Shown here piece after piece: positions 46,395-54,466 of a DNA stretch of 64,000 nt; the first letter of the stretch is position 1; every line of letters starts with the position of its first letter. Under the pieces are notes generated by a model. That model did not search any database, was not told where the DNA came from, and saw nothing but the letters and a program-made list of their open reading frames with translations. This DNA is from Planctomycetaceae bacterium (GTDB lineage Bacteria > Planctomycetota > Planctomycetia > Planctomycetales > Planctomycetaceae). The stretch lies in assembly GCA_024742875.1 (NCBI GenBank), contig JANSXP010000006.1:148049-212048 (forward strand). Reading direction: 5' to 3'. Position numbers and translations under genes: made by a program.

Positions 46395-47420
46395 TCAATT
46401 GTTGAAAATTGTGGCCGCTGGCTGCAACGAGAAGTTCGCGTAAATCCGATCCAGCTCTTCGTTGCTCACCTGCTGGCGGCTGGAAACGCGAAACGGCTGA
46501 CAGGAATTCAGGTCGCTGCAAGGGTTGACGCGGATGTCGTCAAACTGATCGATGAGGGAACGGATCATGGGCACCGGCTGTTCACAGAAGCCTTCGTACG
46601 TCATACCGAACACACGATCAGCGTGCACGAACTGAAGCTGACGTTCCATCTCCTGTTCGATTGCCGTCAACTGCTGACAGACGGCGTCCACATGTCCGAG
46701 CGGATCGCCTCCAGCTGCTTTCGCTTCGAGCCCCCACGGTGCCCTCACGTCCCCCTGAATGCGTTTTCTGGCGGTAATCAGTGACTGAGCCACCATGACA
46801 GGGTTGCGTCGTACGATAAGGAATCGTGCCTGCGGCAGAACGTCAGACAGCAGGCGGATGGCCAGTGAATTGCGGTTGTTTTTATTAAGCAGCGGCTTGT
46901 GAAATGTGTGCGTCCAGCGGGAGAAGAACGATCGCATGTCACTGATTTGCTCGGAAGAAAGCGTGGCCGCCGGATGGTAGCGGTCATCGCCCAGCCAGCG
47001 ATTCCAGATTTCAAACGCGTCGTTCGTGTCGGTCAGCCGACACGTCTGACCGTAGAAGCTGCGATACTTCGGCGCACGATGAATGCGAAACCGCTCCTGA
47101 ATTCGCGTCGCTGTGATGGGAGAGCGGGGGAACATGACGCTGGCATTGGACGGGTACGTCACGTCGAGGTAGCGACTGAGCACCTGGTAAACGAGCGAGG
47201 TGCCACTGCGCGGCGCCCCAACGATCAGCAGCAGCGGATGTGAGCTGTCAGCTGTCGATGGCCCCCGACGTTCCTGAGTGGACATCACCACATCAACGGG
47301 AACCGCCGCGTAGCGCAGTGCTTCCCGCAGCAGAGCCGCATGAGCCGCCCGGTTGCCGGATCTGATCATTCGCATGACCAGTCCGAACGGATCTCGGAAG
47401 TTGCTGTTGCGTGTTGCCAT
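46395..47420 (-). CDS. PAPS-dependent sulfotransferase
   Basis: A 341-residue enzyme that would move sulfate from PAPS to a sugar or other acceptor. The 5'-phosphosulfate-binding loop is GAPRSGTS (68-75) in LLLIVGAPRSGTSLVYQVL; the 3'-phosphate-binding part is around RFLIVRRNPVMVAQSLI. The ATG at 47420 has AGGA about 8 bases upstream and is preferred to the longer frame from 47555, which sits right behind the previous gene. It is the last gene of the polysaccharide cluster, suggesting the product is sulfated. Confidence 0.87.
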   Translation of the reverse strand: MATRNSNFRDPFGLVMRMIRSGNRAAHAALLREALRYAAVPVDVVMSTQERRGPSTADSSHPLLLIVGAPRSGTSLVYQVLSRYLDVTYPSNASVMFPRSPITATRIQERFRIHRAPKYRSFYGQTCRLTDTNDAFEIWNRWLGDDRYHPAATLSSEQISDMRSFFSRWTHTFHKPLLNKNNRNSLAIRLLSDVLPQARFLIVRRNPVMVAQSLITARKRIQGDVRAPWGLEAKAAGGDPLGHVDAVCQQLTAIEQEMERQLQFVHADRVFGMTYEGFCEQPVPMIRSLIDQFDDIRVNPCSDLNSCQPFRVSSRQQVSNEELDRIYANFSLQPAATIFNN

Positions 47421-47561
47421 GAATGCATCCTGTAGGAAGAGGCCCTCTTCCCTAGATACACAGCAGCACCCGTTCTTCTTGCCGAGAATCCCGCTTATTC
47501 TTCGAATCCGCTCAGCGTCGGCAAATCTCAACGGTCTGGCCGAAAGTGTTGCCATTACGCA

Positions 47562-48731
47562 TCATGGCGTGTTGACTTCGGGCATCGCCTCCGGGATGAG
47601 CGGGGCGGTGCCGTGGCTGCCAACCACAAGATCCAGAATGCGTTTTGACGCCCGCCCATCGCCATAAGGATTGGCATCCACCTGCATCGCGGCGTAGGCG
47701 TCTTTGTCCAGCAGCAGTCGCGATGTTTCTTCAACCACGCGCGTTTCGTCAGTGCCGATCAGCCGTGTGGCACCTGCGTCGAGCGCTTCGGGGCGTTCGG
47801 TGCTGTTGCGCGTGACCAGCACCGGCTTGCCCAGCGTGGGCGCCTCTTCCTGCACACCACCGGAATCACTAACAATCAGCGTGGCCTGATCCATCAGCCA
47901 GACAAACTCCGGGTAATCGGCGGGAGGAATCAGGTGCACATTCGGCAGTTCGGACAGCAGTTCATGGACCGGACCGCGAATCTGAGGATTCAGATGCACG
48001 GGGTAAACAAACCGCACCGTCGGAAACTTTCCGGCCAGCGTTCGAATCGCGCGACACAGGCTGCGAATGCCGTCACCATGATTTTCGCGGCGGTGGGCGG
48101 TGATCAGCACGACTCGGCCTTCGGCCAGTTCGGGGTGCTTCTCGATCCACTTCAGGCTGTCGACGCGTTCGCGTTCCACGGCGTGATTCAGGGCATCAAT
48201 GACCGTGTTTCCAGTCACGTGAACGCTGTCCTGTCTGTAACCTTCGGCCAGCAGATTACGAGCAGCAGCCGTCGTAGGCGCGCAGTGCAGTGTGGTCGCA
48301 AGCGAGCACACACGACGATTGAATTCTTCAGGAAACGGTGAACGGATGTCGTCCGTCCGCAATCCAGCTTCCACATGCACAAACGGCAGCTGCTCAAAAA
48401 AGGCGGCCATGCTGGCGCACATCGCAGTCGTGGTATCGCCCTGACCAAGGATCCAGTCCGGCTGATGATCACCGATCGCCCGCTGCAGCCCTGACAGGCA
48501 TCGGGATGCCAGCCCGGTCAGTGACTGGCCAGGCTGCATGAGTGCCAGATCCACGTCTGGACGAATCCCAAAATAGTCGTTGACCTGGTCAAGCATCTGC
48601 TTGTGCTGCCCCGTCGAACAGGCAATCACTTCCACATCGCTGCGATAGCGTGCCGCCATCACGATCGGCGCCACCTTGATGGCTTCCGGGCGTGTGCCAA
48701 AGACACACATCAGTCTGACAGGTCGGTTCAT
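47562..48731 (-). CDS. UDP-N-acetylglucosamine 2-epimerase family (WecB/WbpI-like)
   Basis: A 389-residue non-hydrolysing epimerase that inverts C2 of a UDP-sugar via a 2-acetamidoglucal intermediate. Motifs: GTRPEAIK, GQGDTTTAM, HVEAGLRT, PEEFNRR, TGNTVIDA, TAHRREN and SDSGGVQEE. It starts at ATG 48731, overlapping the upstream TGA (coupled). Given the WbpB/D/E-like genes in the cluster, it may be WbpI, which epimerises the diacetamido-uronate, rather than WecB; sequence reading alone cannot decide. Confidence 0.92.
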   Translation of the reverse strand: MNRPVRLMCVFGTRPEAIKVAPIVMAARYRSDVEVIACSTGQHKQMLDQVNDYFGIRPDVDLALMQPGQSLTGLASRCLSGLQRAIGDHQPDWILGQGDTTTAMCASMAAFFEQLPFVHVEAGLRTDDIRSPFPEEFNRRVCSLATTLHCAPTTAAARNLLAEGYRQDSVHVTGNTVIDALNHAVERERVDSLKWIEKHPELAEGRVVLITAHRRENHGDGIRSLCRAIRTLAGKFPTVRFVYPVHLNPQIRGPVHELLSELPNVHLIPPADYPEFVWLMDQATLIVSDSGGVQEEAPTLGKPVLVTRNSTERPEALDAGATRLIGTDETRVVEETSRLLLDKDAYAAMQVDANPYGDGRASKRILDLVVGSHGTAPLIPEAMPEVNTP

Positions 48732-49738
48732 CACAGCTGTGCTCCGCTCATCGGTGCCATCACCTCGGTATCATCAATCACATCATCTGCACCGTGGCTG
48801 TCCGGCAGGTTCCCGCTAACAGCGGCCGCATGATCGCGCATCGGTCGCACGTCATAGTGCTTCGCCATCTGAGCAATCATCCAGGACGTGAGTTCAATCT
48901 TCGGCTCGGCGGGACGCCCCATGGCCGGAAAGAACGCCAGATCGCTGTCGTCATCGCCGCCCATGAAGTCGAGAGGATGCAGCAGCAGCGACGGAGCGAT
49001 ACCCGTCAGACGACAGGCAGAGAGTGCCAGATTCCAGTAGGCCTTTGCGGCCAGTGTGGAATACTGCGCCAGGTACAGCACGTAGCTGGCATGAATGGGT
49101 GATTTTATGAAAGGCATCGTCGTGACGGGGATTTCCGTCAGGTCGCCCTGTGGAAACTTCCACTGAAACGGGCGCAAAGGACGAAAGCCCTCGCGAAACT
49201 GACCAAACAGCTGTTTGCGTTCGGCACGCTGCTCTTTGTCGAGCCGCGTGGACATGAAGTAGTAAAGACGCGCCAGCGGCCCCAGAAAAGTGGGAAACGT
49301 GGAGCCGTCGTATTTGTAGCCCCGACGAACAAGTATCTGCAGCAGTTGTTCTGTGAAACTGAAACCCGGGCCGCGAAAGCCAATGGGAGACTGTCCAGTC
49401 ACGCGTTCCAGATGCTCTTCTGTTCTGGCCAGTTCAGATACCAGTTCCTGTTCAGAGTACAGGTGCAGCCACGGCTCATGGTTGAACGAGTGATTGCCGA
49501 TTTCGTGGCCTGCCGCAGAAATCGAAGCCAGCGACTCGAAATTCTCTTCCCGCGAGGCGTCCTGCCCCACAACAAACACGGTCATCTTCAGCCGCAGATC
49601 ATGCATGACCTTCAGAAATCGGGGCACGACTGTTTCAAAGTACGTCGGATACTGATCCCACCCGGCGTCGCCGTGCGTTTTCATGTACGACCATTTGTTG
49701 TCCAGATCGAGCGACACGCTGGCGATGGGTTTGGACAT
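48731..49738 (-). CDS. Polysaccharide deacetylase (NodB-type)
   Basis: A 335-residue carbohydrate esterase 4-like protein removing N- or O-acetyl groups from glycans. Metal-binding site reads as Asp11/Asp13 in SLDLDNKW and His83/His87 in NHSFNHEP, and FRGPGFSF is motif 3. It has no signal peptide and may act on lipid-linked intermediates. GAGAG upstream of the ATG. Its stop overlaps the epimerase start. Catalytic residues are intact, in contrast to the deacetylase domain at 54.5-56.4 kb. Confidence 0.87.
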   Translation of the reverse strand: MSKPIASVSLDLDNKWSYMKTHGDAGWDQYPTYFETVVPRFLKVMHDLRLKMTVFVVGQDASREENFESLASISAAGHEIGNHSFNHEPWLHLYSEQELVSELARTEEHLERVTGQSPIGFRGPGFSFTEQLLQILVRRGYKYDGSTFPTFLGPLARLYYFMSTRLDKEQRAERKQLFGQFREGFRPLRPFQWKFPQGDLTEIPVTTMPFIKSPIHASYVLYLAQYSTLAAKAYWNLALSACRLTGIAPSLLLHPLDFMGGDDDSDLAFFPAMGRPAEPKIELTSWMIAQMAKHYDVRPMRDHAAAVSGNLPDSHGADDVIDDTEVMAPMSGAQL

Positions 49739-49834
49739 AATTCTCTCAGTGACAAATGTGGGAACAAATCAGGGCGACGAAACCTCAAGGCGGTATCCAT
49801 CAGTTCGCGGAGCGACCGCCCCGCAAAATCAGAC

Positions 49835-51220
49835 TCAAACGGGCGCCGGCTGCCGTTGCTGCCGCCAGGGCGATGGCTGTCGCAGTGTCTCTGTCACAAA
49901 GTCACTGGCCAGCTTAACGGACTCGTTGACGTTTAGTGTGCCATTGACAATGTGCGAGGAATTCACCGCATAGACCCCCGGAACGCTGGTCACAACCGGC
50001 GGCACGCGCTCGGAGTACCCCGGAGTAGGCAGAGCGAACACGTGCCGCACACGTGACACCCGAAACGCCTCCACGTCATCCGGAGAGAAGTGCGGATACA
50101 TGCGATCCAAAGCGCCGACAAACTCTTCCTGCAGTTGTTCGTCGGTGCGTTCAAATGCGGGATCGTCGGGAGTCACATACTTCGGCAGGTAAATCAGATG
50201 GCGGCCGCCGAGCTGCTCAGGGTCGACCAGTGCCGTCATTTCAATCACAGCGGTGAATGGCACTCCATCATCGGTGATGTTGGTGACGTAGAATTCTGAG
50301 ATCGGTTTTTTGAGCACCACCGATGCGCACACGATGCCGTGGTAACGAATGGCCTCGTGCATGGCCTTCTGCTTCTGATCCAGTTCCGGCAGGATGCGTG
50401 TCAGCACAGGCGAGGGCAGTGTGGAGACAACCCGATCAAATGTGGACACCCCATGTGATGTTTCCACCTCGACACGACCATCGTGGGTGGATGACAGTCC
50501 GGAAACAGACGTGGAGCAACAAACTTCCACGTCGTTCTGCCGCAGGCTGCTTTCGAACGCCGCCAGGACTTTGGCGTACCCCCCGCGGACGTAACCGAAC
50601 ATCTCTTTTTTCAGTCCCGATCGCCGCGCGGCGTACATACGGGCAATCGTGGCCCAGATAAATGCGGCCGACGTGTCCCGCCAGCATTCCCCCAGCTTGG
50701 CCCGCAGCAGCGGCAGCCACATTTTTTCGAACGTCCGTCTGCCGGACAGCTTTGACAGCCAGTCGGCCACGTAAATTTGTTCAAGCTTCTTCCAGTTTGT
50801 CACCCGCGACGCCCAAAAGATGGTGCCTCCCAGACGCAGCTTGTCGATCAGACGCAGCGGGGGAAACTTCAGAAACTCCAGCGTGTTTGACATCGAGTGC
50901 AGCTGACCGTCGGTGTAGAAACCGGTTTTGGTCTCAACCCACTCCATGTCGGACTCCACGCCCAGTTCTGCCCACAGGTCACGAACGTACCTGTCCGACA
51001 GCAGAGTCACGTGATAGTGGCGATCCCAGGTAACATCACCGACCTGCCACGCGTCAGCGAGGCCACCAAGTCGGTCCCGACCTTCAAACAGAGTGACTTT
51101 GTGGCCCTCCTGCTGCAGCCGATGAGCGATCGTCATCCCCAGCACACCGCCACCAACGACGGCCCATGACTGAGGTTCGCGGGAACAGCCGGCTGAACAT
51201 TCGGAAGCATTGGTGGTCAT
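49835..51220 (-). CDS. FAD/NAD(P)-binding oxidoreductase (amine-oxidase-like)
   Basis: A 461-residue flavoprotein with the dinucleotide-binding motif GGGVLG (23-28) and LFEGRDRLGGLA, typical of protoporphyrinogen-oxidase/amine-oxidase and UDP-galactopyranose-mutase-like proteins. It carries the conserved aromatic patches but no unambiguous substrate motif. In surface-polysaccharide clusters such proteins are seen beside deacetylases. ATG at 51220 (a TTG three codons up is an alternative). Confidence 0.85.
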   Translation of the reverse strand: MTTNASECSAGCSREPQSWAVVGGGVLGMTIAHRLQQEGHKVTLFEGRDRLGGLADAWQVGDVTWDRHYHVTLLSDRYVRDLWAELGVESDMEWVETKTGFYTDGQLHSMSNTLEFLKFPPLRLIDKLRLGGTIFWASRVTNWKKLEQIYVADWLSKLSGRRTFEKMWLPLLRAKLGECWRDTSAAFIWATIARMYAARRSGLKKEMFGYVRGGYAKVLAAFESSLRQNDVEVCCSTSVSGLSSTHDGRVEVETSHGVSTFDRVVSTLPSPVLTRILPELDQKQKAMHEAIRYHGIVCASVVLKKPISEFYVTNITDDGVPFTAVIEMTALVDPEQLGGRHLIYLPKYVTPDDPAFERTDEQLQEEFVGALDRMYPHFSPDDVEAFRVSRVRHVFALPTPGYSERVPPVVTSVPGVYAVNSSHIVNGTLNVNESVKLASDFVTETLRQPSPWRQQRQPAPV

Positions 51221-51268
51221 AACAGACAAGCCCGCAATCTATGAAGAAAGGCAAACAACAGCAGTGCG

Positions 51269-51946
51269 TCAGGAGACCACCGCTTGATTCTCGGCAGCGG
51301 CTCGTACAGGCGAGTTCTCCTGATCAGCCGGCCACAGTTCAGTGACCTGCTGCCCTTCAATTTCGTACGCCAGACCGCACGCGCAGGTGACTGGCAGCAC
51401 CCCCTGAAAATCGTCCGCCTCACTGAAGCGGTGAATTGGCTGACCGCAGCGACAAACAGCTCCAACAGATCGAGCGGGACTGCCCAGCACCAGATGAAAA
51501 TCAGGCACGTCTCGCGTCACGATGGCTCCCATGCCCACCATGGCAAATCGGCCGATCGTCAGACCGCAGCCCACAAGGCAGCCGGCACCAATGGTGGCAC
51601 CTTCACGCACGAGCGTTTCCTGGGTATGTTCGTCGGGCTCTGACCCCCGCAACTGCTGCAGATCAGGCGTAGCAGCCCGGGGAAACCGATCGTTGGTGAA
51701 GATCACCCCCGCACTGATCATCACGCCATCTTCAATGGTCACGCCGTTGCAGATGTATACGTTGGAGTTGATCTTCACGCGACTGCCGATGGCAACGTCG
51801 TAGGCAATCAGTGATTTGCCGCCGACAATGCACTCATCACCAATGGACGCGCCGTGGCGAACGTGAGCGGCGTCCCAGATGGACGTGCCCTTTCCGATCG
51901 TCACATTGTGCTCCACAATGGCGGTGGGGTGGATGCGAATGGACAT
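51269..51946 (-). CDS. Left-handed beta-helix N-acetyltransferase, WbpD-like
   Basis: A 225-residue hexapeptide-repeat acyltransferase (repeats such as IGKGTSIWDAAHVRHGASIG) that would acetylate the 3-amino group of a UDP-2-acetamido-3-amino-uronate. INSNVYICNGVTIEDGVMIS... is close to the WbpD/WlbB pattern. A C-terminal extension has Cys165, Cys167, Cys188 and Cys190, a probable zinc-binding CxC/CxC appendage seen in related proteins. AGGAG precedes the ATG. Confidence 0.9.
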   Translation of the reverse strand: MSIRIHPTAIVEHNVTIGKGTSIWDAAHVRHGASIGDECIVGGKSLIAYDVAIGSRVKINSNVYICNGVTIEDGVMISAGVIFTNDRFPRAATPDLQQLRGSEPDEHTQETLVREGATIGAGCLVGCGLTIGRFAMVGMGAIVTRDVPDFHLVLGSPARSVGAVCRCGQPIHRFSEADDFQGVLPVTCACGLAYEIEGQQVTELWPADQENSPVRAAAENQAVVS

Positions 51947-52066
51947 AAGCGGGGAACTCCTGAAAACGGGCGGCCTGGGCGCTGATCGCGCGGGCCGTCA
52001 CAGCGTGATGAAAAACGGTCGGCAGGCGGATCGCCCGACACACACCCGACGCTCGCCTTGAGCCAA

Positions 52067-53101
52067 TCAGACTTCCACGTGTTTCTGCGGACGACTCCAC
52101 TGTGTGTCGGCCTGCTGTACCGGATGCCACTCATTTGTCTTCAACGCCGCATAGGCGGTTTCCATGGTCATCACGGACGCCAGAGCGTCACTGGCATCAA
52201 TGATCAGCTCCTCTTCACCATTAATGGCGGCTGAGAAGTTGCGGATCTGATTGCCGAACGCAGCGATCTTGTTGTAGCCATCGCCGAATACGGTCCATTC
52301 CGATTCACCGGCCAGCTGATAGCGTGATTCCTTCCAGCCCACCTGCAGCGTGCCTTTGGAACCATAGATGCTGATAAAGTGCGGCTGCACTTTGTTCATG
52401 CTCCATGACAGGTCAATGCTGCCCATCGCGCCCGCTTCGTTGCGGACAAACAATCGGGCCGTGTCTTCCACGGGCAGGTTCTGAATGCGACGCCCTTCCA
52501 CCACCTGCAGCTCGGTCACTGAGCCGAGCAGAAAACGCATGATGTCAATCGAGTGCGTACCGTTGTCAATGAGCACACCCCCACCGCTGATTTCCGGATT
52601 GGAATTCCACCGCTCTGACATATCGCAGTAGCCTGCAAACGTATTTTCGAACAGGACGATCTCGCCCAGTTTTCCGGATTCGATAATCCGTCGAGCTTCC
52701 TGAACGTCTTCCACAAAGCGAAATTTGGATCCCATGGAAAACGTCACGTTGTTGTTTTCCGCCGCGCTGATCATGCGACGGGCATCGTGCGAACAAATCG
52801 TCAGTGGTTTCTCGCATAACACATGAATGCCGAGATTCATCAGCTCAATGCAGATCGCGGCATGGGTGTTGGGTGGCGTGCATACGATCGCGGCGGTGGG
52901 CTGCAGTTCGGCACACATAATCTCGATGTCATCAAAGGCCTCAGCCCCCGTGATGGCGGCCACTTCCTCGGCGGCTTCCAGACGAATGTCCGCCACGCCG
53001 ACCAGCTGGCAGGGCAGGCCATCGGCAAACGCAGCCGCATAGGCTTTTGAGATGCCACCGGCTCCGATCAGGACAAACGTTTGTTCTGTACGAGTAATCA
53101 T
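52067..53101 (-). CDS. Gfo/Idh/MocA oxidoreductase, WbpB-like
   Basis: A 344-residue NAD-dependent enzyme with Rossmann motif GAGGIS (13-18) and CEKPL (Glu97-Lys98-Pro99), the family hallmark. In the WbpB/WlbA role it oxidises C3 of a UDP-GlcNAc-uronate. GTHSIDI matches the His-containing catalytic region. It is flanked by WbpD- and WbpE-like genes, which makes this assignment likely but not certain. A 24-base palindrome lies just upstream. Confidence 0.9.
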   Translation of the reverse strand: MITRTEQTFVLIGAGGISKAYAAAFADGLPCQLVGVADIRLEAAEEVAAITGAEAFDDIEIMCAELQPTAAIVCTPPNTHAAICIELMNLGIHVLCEKPLTICSHDARRMISAAENNNVTFSMGSKFRFVEDVQEARRIIESGKLGEIVLFENTFAGYCDMSERWNSNPEISGGGVLIDNGTHSIDIMRFLLGSVTELQVVEGRRIQNLPVEDTARLFVRNEAGAMGSIDLSWSMNKVQPHFISIYGSKGTLQVGWKESRYQLAGESEWTVFGDGYNKIAAFGNQIRNFSAAINGEEELIIDASDALASVMTMETAYAALKTNEWHPVQQADTQWSRPQKHVEV

Positions 53102-53184
53102 GGTTCAACCTTCAGTGTTTTCAGGGGACGCAGCGGGTGCGTGTGTTCCGGCTAAAGAGGGTTTGTCGCGCGGCGACACAAAGA

Positions 53185-53208
53185 CAGCCCGCCGAATTCG
53201 GCGGGCTG
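53185..53208 (-). terminator. 24-base perfect palindrome, possible terminator
   Basis: CAGCCCGCCGAATTCGGCGGGCTG is self-complementary end to end. On the minus strand it follows the WbpE-like stop by 12 bases and is followed by TCTTT, so it may be a weak rho-independent terminator, or an operator or intergenic repeat. Confidence 0.55.
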
Positions 53209-53220
53209 CAGAAGAAGAAA

Positions 53221-54435
53221 CTAAGCGGGCTGCTGCTGGATTTTCAAAGCGGCGGCCGCTTCCCGAACGGCATCGGCAATGAAGCCGACGTGCTCGTCCG
53301 TGTAGCATTCGTTGAAGGCAATCACGAGCACATGCTCGAGTGCTTTGTAGGTGCCTTCGTATTTTTCACGTGAGTAGTCAACGGCTTCCGGTCGAGCCAG
53401 GCTGAAAGGCCAGCGGCTCGTTCCGAAGGTCACCTGGTCACGAATCACCTGACATTCAAACGCAGGCTTCTGGATGTAGCGGGGAGCACACGCGATCCCC
53501 TTGTCACGCAGCGCCTGTCCCAGGGCCGGTGAACCGCCTTCGATGACGCTGGCATCCACGTTCAGACAGTATTTCCAGTAAGTGTGTGTGCTGTCGGGTG
53601 TGATTGTTGGTGTGGAGATGCCCGCAATATCGCTCAGCTGCAGCGTCAGAGAATCGGCCAGACGTGTGCGTGACGCCACCACGTCCTGCAGCTTGTTCAG
53701 CTGCGCGAGTGCCACAGCTCCCTGCAGTTCTGTCATGCGGTAGTTCAGGGCCGCAAAGTAGTGGTCAGGATTCTTATCGCCGTAGCCCCACGCTTTGTTG
53801 ATGTACAGGAACATGTGGCGGGCGAAGTCTTCGTTGTTGGTCACGACCAGACCACCTTCGCCAGTGGTGATGTGCTTGCCCTGCTGCAGGCTAAAGCAGC
53901 CAATGTCACCGATGGTCCCAATGTTCTCTTCGCGGTAAGTTGAAAGGAACGCCTGGGCACAGTCTTCGATAATCGGCAGACCGTGTCGATCGGCGAGTTC
54001 GCGAATGGGAGCCATGTCACAGGGATTGCCGAACAGGTGCGTGACCACAATGGCTTTGGTGCGTTCGCTGATCACCTTTTCGATGCTGCGTGCCGTGACG
54101 TTGTACGTTTCCGGATCAACATCGGCGAAAACGGGAACCGCCCCCTGATAGATGATGGGCGTCAGGCCGCCCATGTCGGTGATCGACGTGGTGATGATCT
54201 CGTCACCTGGCTCCGGATTCACGGCCGCAACAGCGCAGTGAATGGCGGCCGTTCCACTGGAACAGGCATAGGCGTACTTACCCCCCAGAACACGCGCGAA
54301 CTCGGCTTCCAGCTGCTTGACATACTGACCTTTTGTGCTGGTCAGCGTGCCCGACTCAATGACGTTCTTCAGCAGTTCCAGTTCCTCGGCGCCCAGTGTA
54401 CGACCTGAGGAATCCTGATCGGATGGCAGTTTCAT
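53221..54435 (-). CDS. DegT/DnrJ/EryC1/StrS aminotransferase, WbpE-like
   Basis: A 404-residue PLP enzyme placing an amino group on a keto-UDP-sugar. PLP lysine is Lys187 in LQQGKHITTGEGG; SSGTAAIHCAV and IEDCAQAFLS complete the site. Position beside WbpB- and WbpD-like genes suggests the WbpE role (UDP-3-keto to 3-amino). ATG at 54435 has a weak ribosome site. It ends at a palindrome before the WbpB-like gene. Confidence 0.92.
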   Translation of the reverse strand: MKLPSDQDSSGRTLGAEELELLKNVIESGTLTSTKGQYVKQLEAEFARVLGGKYAYACSSGTAAIHCAVAAVNPEPGDEIITTSITDMGGLTPIIYQGAVPVFADVDPETYNVTARSIEKVISERTKAIVVTHLFGNPCDMAPIRELADRHGLPIIEDCAQAFLSTYREENIGTIGDIGCFSLQQGKHITTGEGGLVVTNNEDFARHMFLYINKAWGYGDKNPDHYFAALNYRMTELQGAVALAQLNKLQDVVASRTRLADSLTLQLSDIAGISTPTITPDSTHTYWKYCLNVDASVIEGGSPALGQALRDKGIACAPRYIQKPAFECQVIRDQVTFGTSRWPFSLARPEAVDYSREKYEGTYKALEHVLVIAFNECYTDEHVGFIADAVREAAAALKIQQQPA

Positions 54436-54466
54436 GACACGTTCTTTCGCAGATGACGAGTTCAGG

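Noticed and set aside
47421..47555. Longer start for the sulfotransferase
   Set aside because: The added 45 residues lack a ribosome site and begin 6 bases from the upstream gene; the ATG at 47420 has AGGA before it.
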